Shown here: positions 61,618 through 64,000 of the stretch, in pieces
Layout: each line of letters starts with the position of its first letter
Position numbering within the stretch: position 1 is the stretch's first letter
DNA from: Treponema bryantii
Lineage (GTDB): Bacteria > Spirochaetota > Spirochaetia > Treponematales > Treponemataceae
Length of the DNA: 64,000 bases
Reading direction: 5' to 3'
Assembly (NCBI GenBank): GCA_015061465.1
Contig: SUWN01000001.1
Span: 1 to 64,000, forward strand
Position numbers and translations under genes: made by a program
The notes under the pieces: model-generated
Seen by the model: only the letters and a program-made list of their open reading frames with translations
What the model was told of the DNA's origin: nothing
Databases searched by the model: none

Positions 61618-62344
61618 ATTGATTTTTTTTTATGCTTTCTTTATCAAAAATATAACCTTGTCCAAATTCTGTTTTTATAAACTTTGGATTAGTTGGATCC
61701 TTTTCTAGTTTTTTTCTTAAACGTTGAATATAAACAGCGACCGCAGTCACATCTCCGTATTGAACACGCCAAACATCAATATAAATTTTTTCTGGAGAAA
61801 GAATTTGTCCTGCGTGTTTTAATAAATATTCCAAAACTTCATATTCTTTTGTGGAAAGAGGAATTTTATTGTTTCCTTTTTTTAAGACGCAACTATTTAA
61901 TAATAAAGTGTAGTCTGCAAAGGAAATTGATTCTTCTGCTTTTGCCGAAGCTGAAAATTGTCTTCTAAGATTTGCTTTTACTCTTGCCACAAGAACGCTT
62001 GGGGAAAACGGTTTTGTAACAAATTCATCAGCCCCAAAGCCTAAACCTTGAATTATATCTTCATCAGCGTCTCGTGCAGAAACTATCATCACTGGAATAG
62101 AAGAATTTTGTTCTTTTTTTAATTTTCCCAAAAAATCAAAGCCGTTCATTTTAGGTAAATTTAAGTCCAAAATGATTAAATCAGGCCTTTTATCAGCTTT
62201 TAATGAATCTAAAGCGTCTTCTGCGTTAGAAAAAATAGCAGAAGTCATACCAGATTTTGATAAATATAAAGAAATTAACTTAGAAATTGCTTCTTCATCT
62301 TCGATAATGTAAATGTATGGATTTAAATTATTATTTTCCTGCAT
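61607..62344 (-). CDS. OmpR-family response regulator
   Basis: 245 aa from ATG 62344 (MQENNNLNPYIYIIEDEEAI); the ORF start at 62404 adds an unlikely leader. The receiver has the acidic pair (IIEDEE), phospho-acceptor Asp in LIILDLNLPKMNGFDF and VTKPFSPSVL. The C-terminal winged helix has LSTKEYEVLEYLLKHAGQIL and VAVYIQRLRKKLEKDP. It would bind DNA on phosphorylation by the adjacent kinase. Confidence 0.95.
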   Translation of the reverse strand: MQENNNLNPYIYIIEDEEAISKLISLYLSKSGMTSAIFSNAEDALDSLKADKRPDLIILDLNLPKMNGFDFLGKLKKEQNSSIPVMIVSARDADEDIIQGLGFGADEFVTKPFSPSVLVARVKANLRRQFSASAKAEESISFADYTLLLNSCVLKKGNNKIPLSTKEYEVLEYLLKHAGQILSPEKIYIDVWRVQYGDVTAVAVYIQRLRKKLEKDPTNPKFIKTEFGQGYIFDKESIKKNQYDN

Positions 62345-62430
62345 AAGTCTATCTCGTGTTTTTATTATAAACTTGATATTAAAAAAAGGTAATAAAAATA
62401 ACATAAATAACGGAAAATTATAGATATTTA

Positions 62431-62458
62431 TTGAAATAATTAGAAAATAGGTTATAAT
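62431..62458 (+). promoter_or_regulatory. sigma70-type promoter of flbD-motA-motB
   Basis: TTGAAA (62431-62436), 16-bp spacer, TATAAT (62453-62458). The ATG at 62470 is 11 nt after the -10, so the mRNA leader would be very short. Confidence 0.65.
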
Positions 62459-62469
62459 TGATTACGGAA

Positions 62470-62670
62470 ATGATAGATGTAATGCGGTTAGATGGGAAAA
62501 TTTATTGGGTGAATCCGCACATGATCGAAAGTATGGAATGTACGCCAGATTTAACGTTAACAATGTTATCTGGAAAAAAGCTCATTGTTCGAAATTCCCC
62601 CGAAGAATTAATCCAGAAAATAATTGAATATAGACAAAAAATTGGTATAGATAAACAAGAGGTCTTGTAA
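62470..62670 (+). CDS. flbD: flagellar protein FlbD
   Basis: 66 aa from ATG 62470, matching the usual FlbD start (MIDVMRLDGKIYWVNPHMIE). The ORF start at 62458 is a TTG that overlaps the -10 box. FlbD is a small conserved protein always linked to motA in spirochaetes; its function is not well defined. Its stop overlaps the motA start by 1 nt. Confidence 0.93.
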   Translation: MIDVMRLDGKIYWVNPHMIESMECTPDLTLTMLSGKKLIVRNSPEELIQKIIEYRQKIGIDKQEVL

Positions 62671-63452
62671 TGGATTTAGCGACTATAATTGGTTTTGTTG
62701 GTGGTGCTGCCTGTATCGTAATGTCAGTTTTGACATCAGGTGGTTCAATGAAGAATATCATTGATATTCCATCTGTTTTCATGACTATTGGTGGATCTTT
62801 GTGTGCAATCTTTATTTTGGCACCATTAAAAAAAGTTTTTGGAATGTTTAAAATTATGGGACGTGCTTTTAAGGTTCCTGATTTTGGAGAAAGAAATATT
62901 GTAATTACAATGAAAACTCTTTCTGAAAAAGCTCGTCGTGAAGGTATTCTTGCTTTGGAAGATGGGCTTGAAGATTTGGAAGACCCATTTATGAAAACAG
63001 GACTTCGTCTTGTAGTTGATGGTTCAGACGGAAACGTAATTCGTTCAATCATGGAAAACGAAATGAATCAATGTGAAGCTCGTCACATGGAATGGATAAA
63101 TCTTTTGAACCAATGGGCAGGATTCGGACCTGGTTTTGGTATGATGGGTACTGTATTAGGTCTTATTGGTATGTTGAATAACCTTGAAGATAAATCATCA
63201 CTTGGTCCAAATATGGCTGTTGCGTTAGTTACAACTTTGTACGGTTCTATGCTTGCAAACTGGCTTATTGCACCTTTGGCACAAAAATTGTTGTATCATA
63301 ACTCAATGGAAATGAAAACAAAAGAAATGATTATCGAAGGTGTTCTTGCTATTCAAGCTGGTGAAAACCCTCGAATGATGGCTCAAAAACTTCTAACTTA
63401 TCTTGATCCAGAAACAAGAAAAGTAATTGAAGCTGATGTATTAAAAGACTAA
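62670..63452 (+). CDS. motA: flagellar stator protein MotA
   Basis: 260 aa with four membrane helices (~4-22, ~32-52, ~150-172, ~182-203). The cytoplasmic loop carries the charged residues that touch the rotor (EKARREGILALEDGL); GFGPGFGMMGTVLGLIGML is the third helix signature. With MotB it forms the proton-driven stator. motB begins 22 bp downstream. Confidence 0.97.
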   Translation: MDLATIIGFVGGAACIVMSVLTSGGSMKNIIDIPSVFMTIGGSLCAIFILAPLKKVFGMFKIMGRAFKVPDFGERNIVITMKTLSEKARREGILALEDGLEDLEDPFMKTGLRLVVDGSDGNVIRSIMENEMNQCEARHMEWINLLNQWAGFGPGFGMMGTVLGLIGMLNNLEDKSSLGPNMAVALVTTLYGSMLANWLIAPLAQKLLYHNSMEMKTKEMIIEGVLAIQAGENPRMMAQKLLTYLDPETRKVIEADVLKD

Positions 63453-63474
63453 AAGTAAAAGGTAATATTTTTTT

Positions 63475-64000
63475 ATGGCAAGAGAAAAAAAGGAAACACA
63501 AAAACCTTCGAAAGCATGGCTGGACACCTATGGTGATATGATTACTCTTATGTTGTGTTTCTTCGTAATGCTTTACAATCCATCGGAGGTTGATGTTACA
63601 CAACTTGCTACAATCACACAGTCTCTTCAAATGACAGAAACTGAAAATACATCTGGTGGTTTGTCATTGTCTGCGGGGCGTCTTTCTGATTTAGGAAATA
63701 ATATAAATTCTTTGCCATCTTTGGAAAAAGGAAAATCTTTGGGATTGGCAAAAAAGAAAGCTGTTAGTCTTTTTGCACCTGATGTAAAATCTAATAGAAT
63801 TACAATCACAAGTGATGAACGCGGTTTGATAATTACACTTTTGTCTGATAATTTTTTTGAACAGGGAAGTGCAGAACTTAATATAAATGAAACAAGAGAA
63901 ACTTTATTAAGATTGGCAGATTTTTTCAAATCAGCGGAGATGAAAAATAGACGTTTTAGAATTGAAGGACATACAGATAATGCTCCAGTTGCAGAAAATT
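63475..64000 (+). CDS. motB: flagellar stator protein MotB (partial, runs off the window)
   Basis: The first 175 codons are present; the ORF is missing from the track because it has no stop here. AWLDTYGDMITLMLCFFVML contains the single membrane helix and the essential ion-binding Asp. The OmpA-like peptidoglycan-binding domain begins later (GSAELNINETRETLLRLADF, RIEGHTDNAPVAEN) and is cut at the edge. fliL and fliM would be expected next. Confidence 0.96.
   Translation, partial: MAREKKETQKPSKAWLDTYGDMITLMLCFFVMLYNPSEVDVTQLATITQSLQMTETENTSGGLSLSAGRLSDLGNNINSLPSLEKGKSLGLAKKKAVSLFAPDVKSNRITITSDERGLIITLLSDNFFEQGSAELNINETRETLLRLADFFKSAEMKNRRFRIEGHTDNAPVAEN

Overview
The window reads as chromosome of a host-associated Treponema-type spirochaete. 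It is strongly AT-rich, encodes periplasmic-flagellar proteins (FlbB, FliK, FlgD, FlgE, FlbD, MotA, MotB), has spirochaete-style lipoproteins and a eukaryote-like long IleRS, and its FlgE carries Lys165 and Cys178, the lysinoalanine cross-link pair known from Treponema denticola. No species can be named from sequence alone.

Layout. 1-308: remnant of a PD-(D/E)XK transposase-family gene running off the left edge. 478-5360: three tandem lipoproteins with an FGE-sulfatase (C-type-lectin-like) domain. The C-terminal ~130 bp of the first two switch abruptly to GC-rich, NNC-codon-rich sequence, the hallmark of variable regions of a diversity-generating retroelement (DGR) like the one that diversifies TvpA in T. 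denticola. No reverse transcriptase or template repeat lies in the window, so any DGR would act from elsewhere. A GC-rich structured repeat follows at 5163-5360, with a relative at 41816-41900. 5.5-14.2 kb: DEAD-box helicase, ABC-F ATPase, UvrD-type helicase, ParE and hexokinase. 14.2-18.2 kb: flbB-fliK-flgD-flgE, with its own sigma70-type promoter and a strong terminator.

18.4-22.4 kb is an accessory pocket: an ankyrin protein, a Lon-like AAA+ ATPase without protease domain, a bidirectional control region with twin ATAACGCGTTA-type palindromes, two tandem ~150-nt structured repeats in the AAA leader whose stems show compensatory changes, a leaderless degenerate tyrosine recombinase, and tRNA-Phe. 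This leader and the lipoprotein cassettes are the two most unusual systems here.

22.4-26.2 kb: araD/araB-type pentose genes and a beta-lactamase-like protein. 26.2-34.3 kb: rpoZ-miaA, a 29-residue basic ribosomal-type protein, then dxs-folP-cdaA-cdaR-acpS-DUF2225-truA, which links isoprenoid, folate and c-di-AMP synthesis. 34.3-38.2 kb (minus): priA, a family-4 uracil-DNA glycosylase and thiI. 38.3-41.7 kb: envelope and lipid genes. 41.9-47.7 kb: ileS, a lipoprotein, a uracil phosphoribosyltransferase-like gene and a TPR lipoprotein. 47.7-55.8 kb (minus): a degenerate GGDEF membrane protein, two DUF115/Maf-type glycosyltransferase-like genes, an unknown gene and a 1015-residue acidic protein with 33-bp tandem repeats. 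55.9-62.4 kb: FtsB-like, TsaC/Sua5, a secreted protein, smpB, lepB, a HemW-like enzyme and a two-component pair. 62.4-64.0 kb: flbD-motA-motB (cut by the window edge), about 44 kb from flgE, although these genes are contiguous in Borrelia and T. pallidum.

Several genes (parE, smpB, the recombinase, the ribulokinase) have a -10 box only 6-7 nt before the ATG and no ribosome-binding site, so they probably make leaderless mRNAs.
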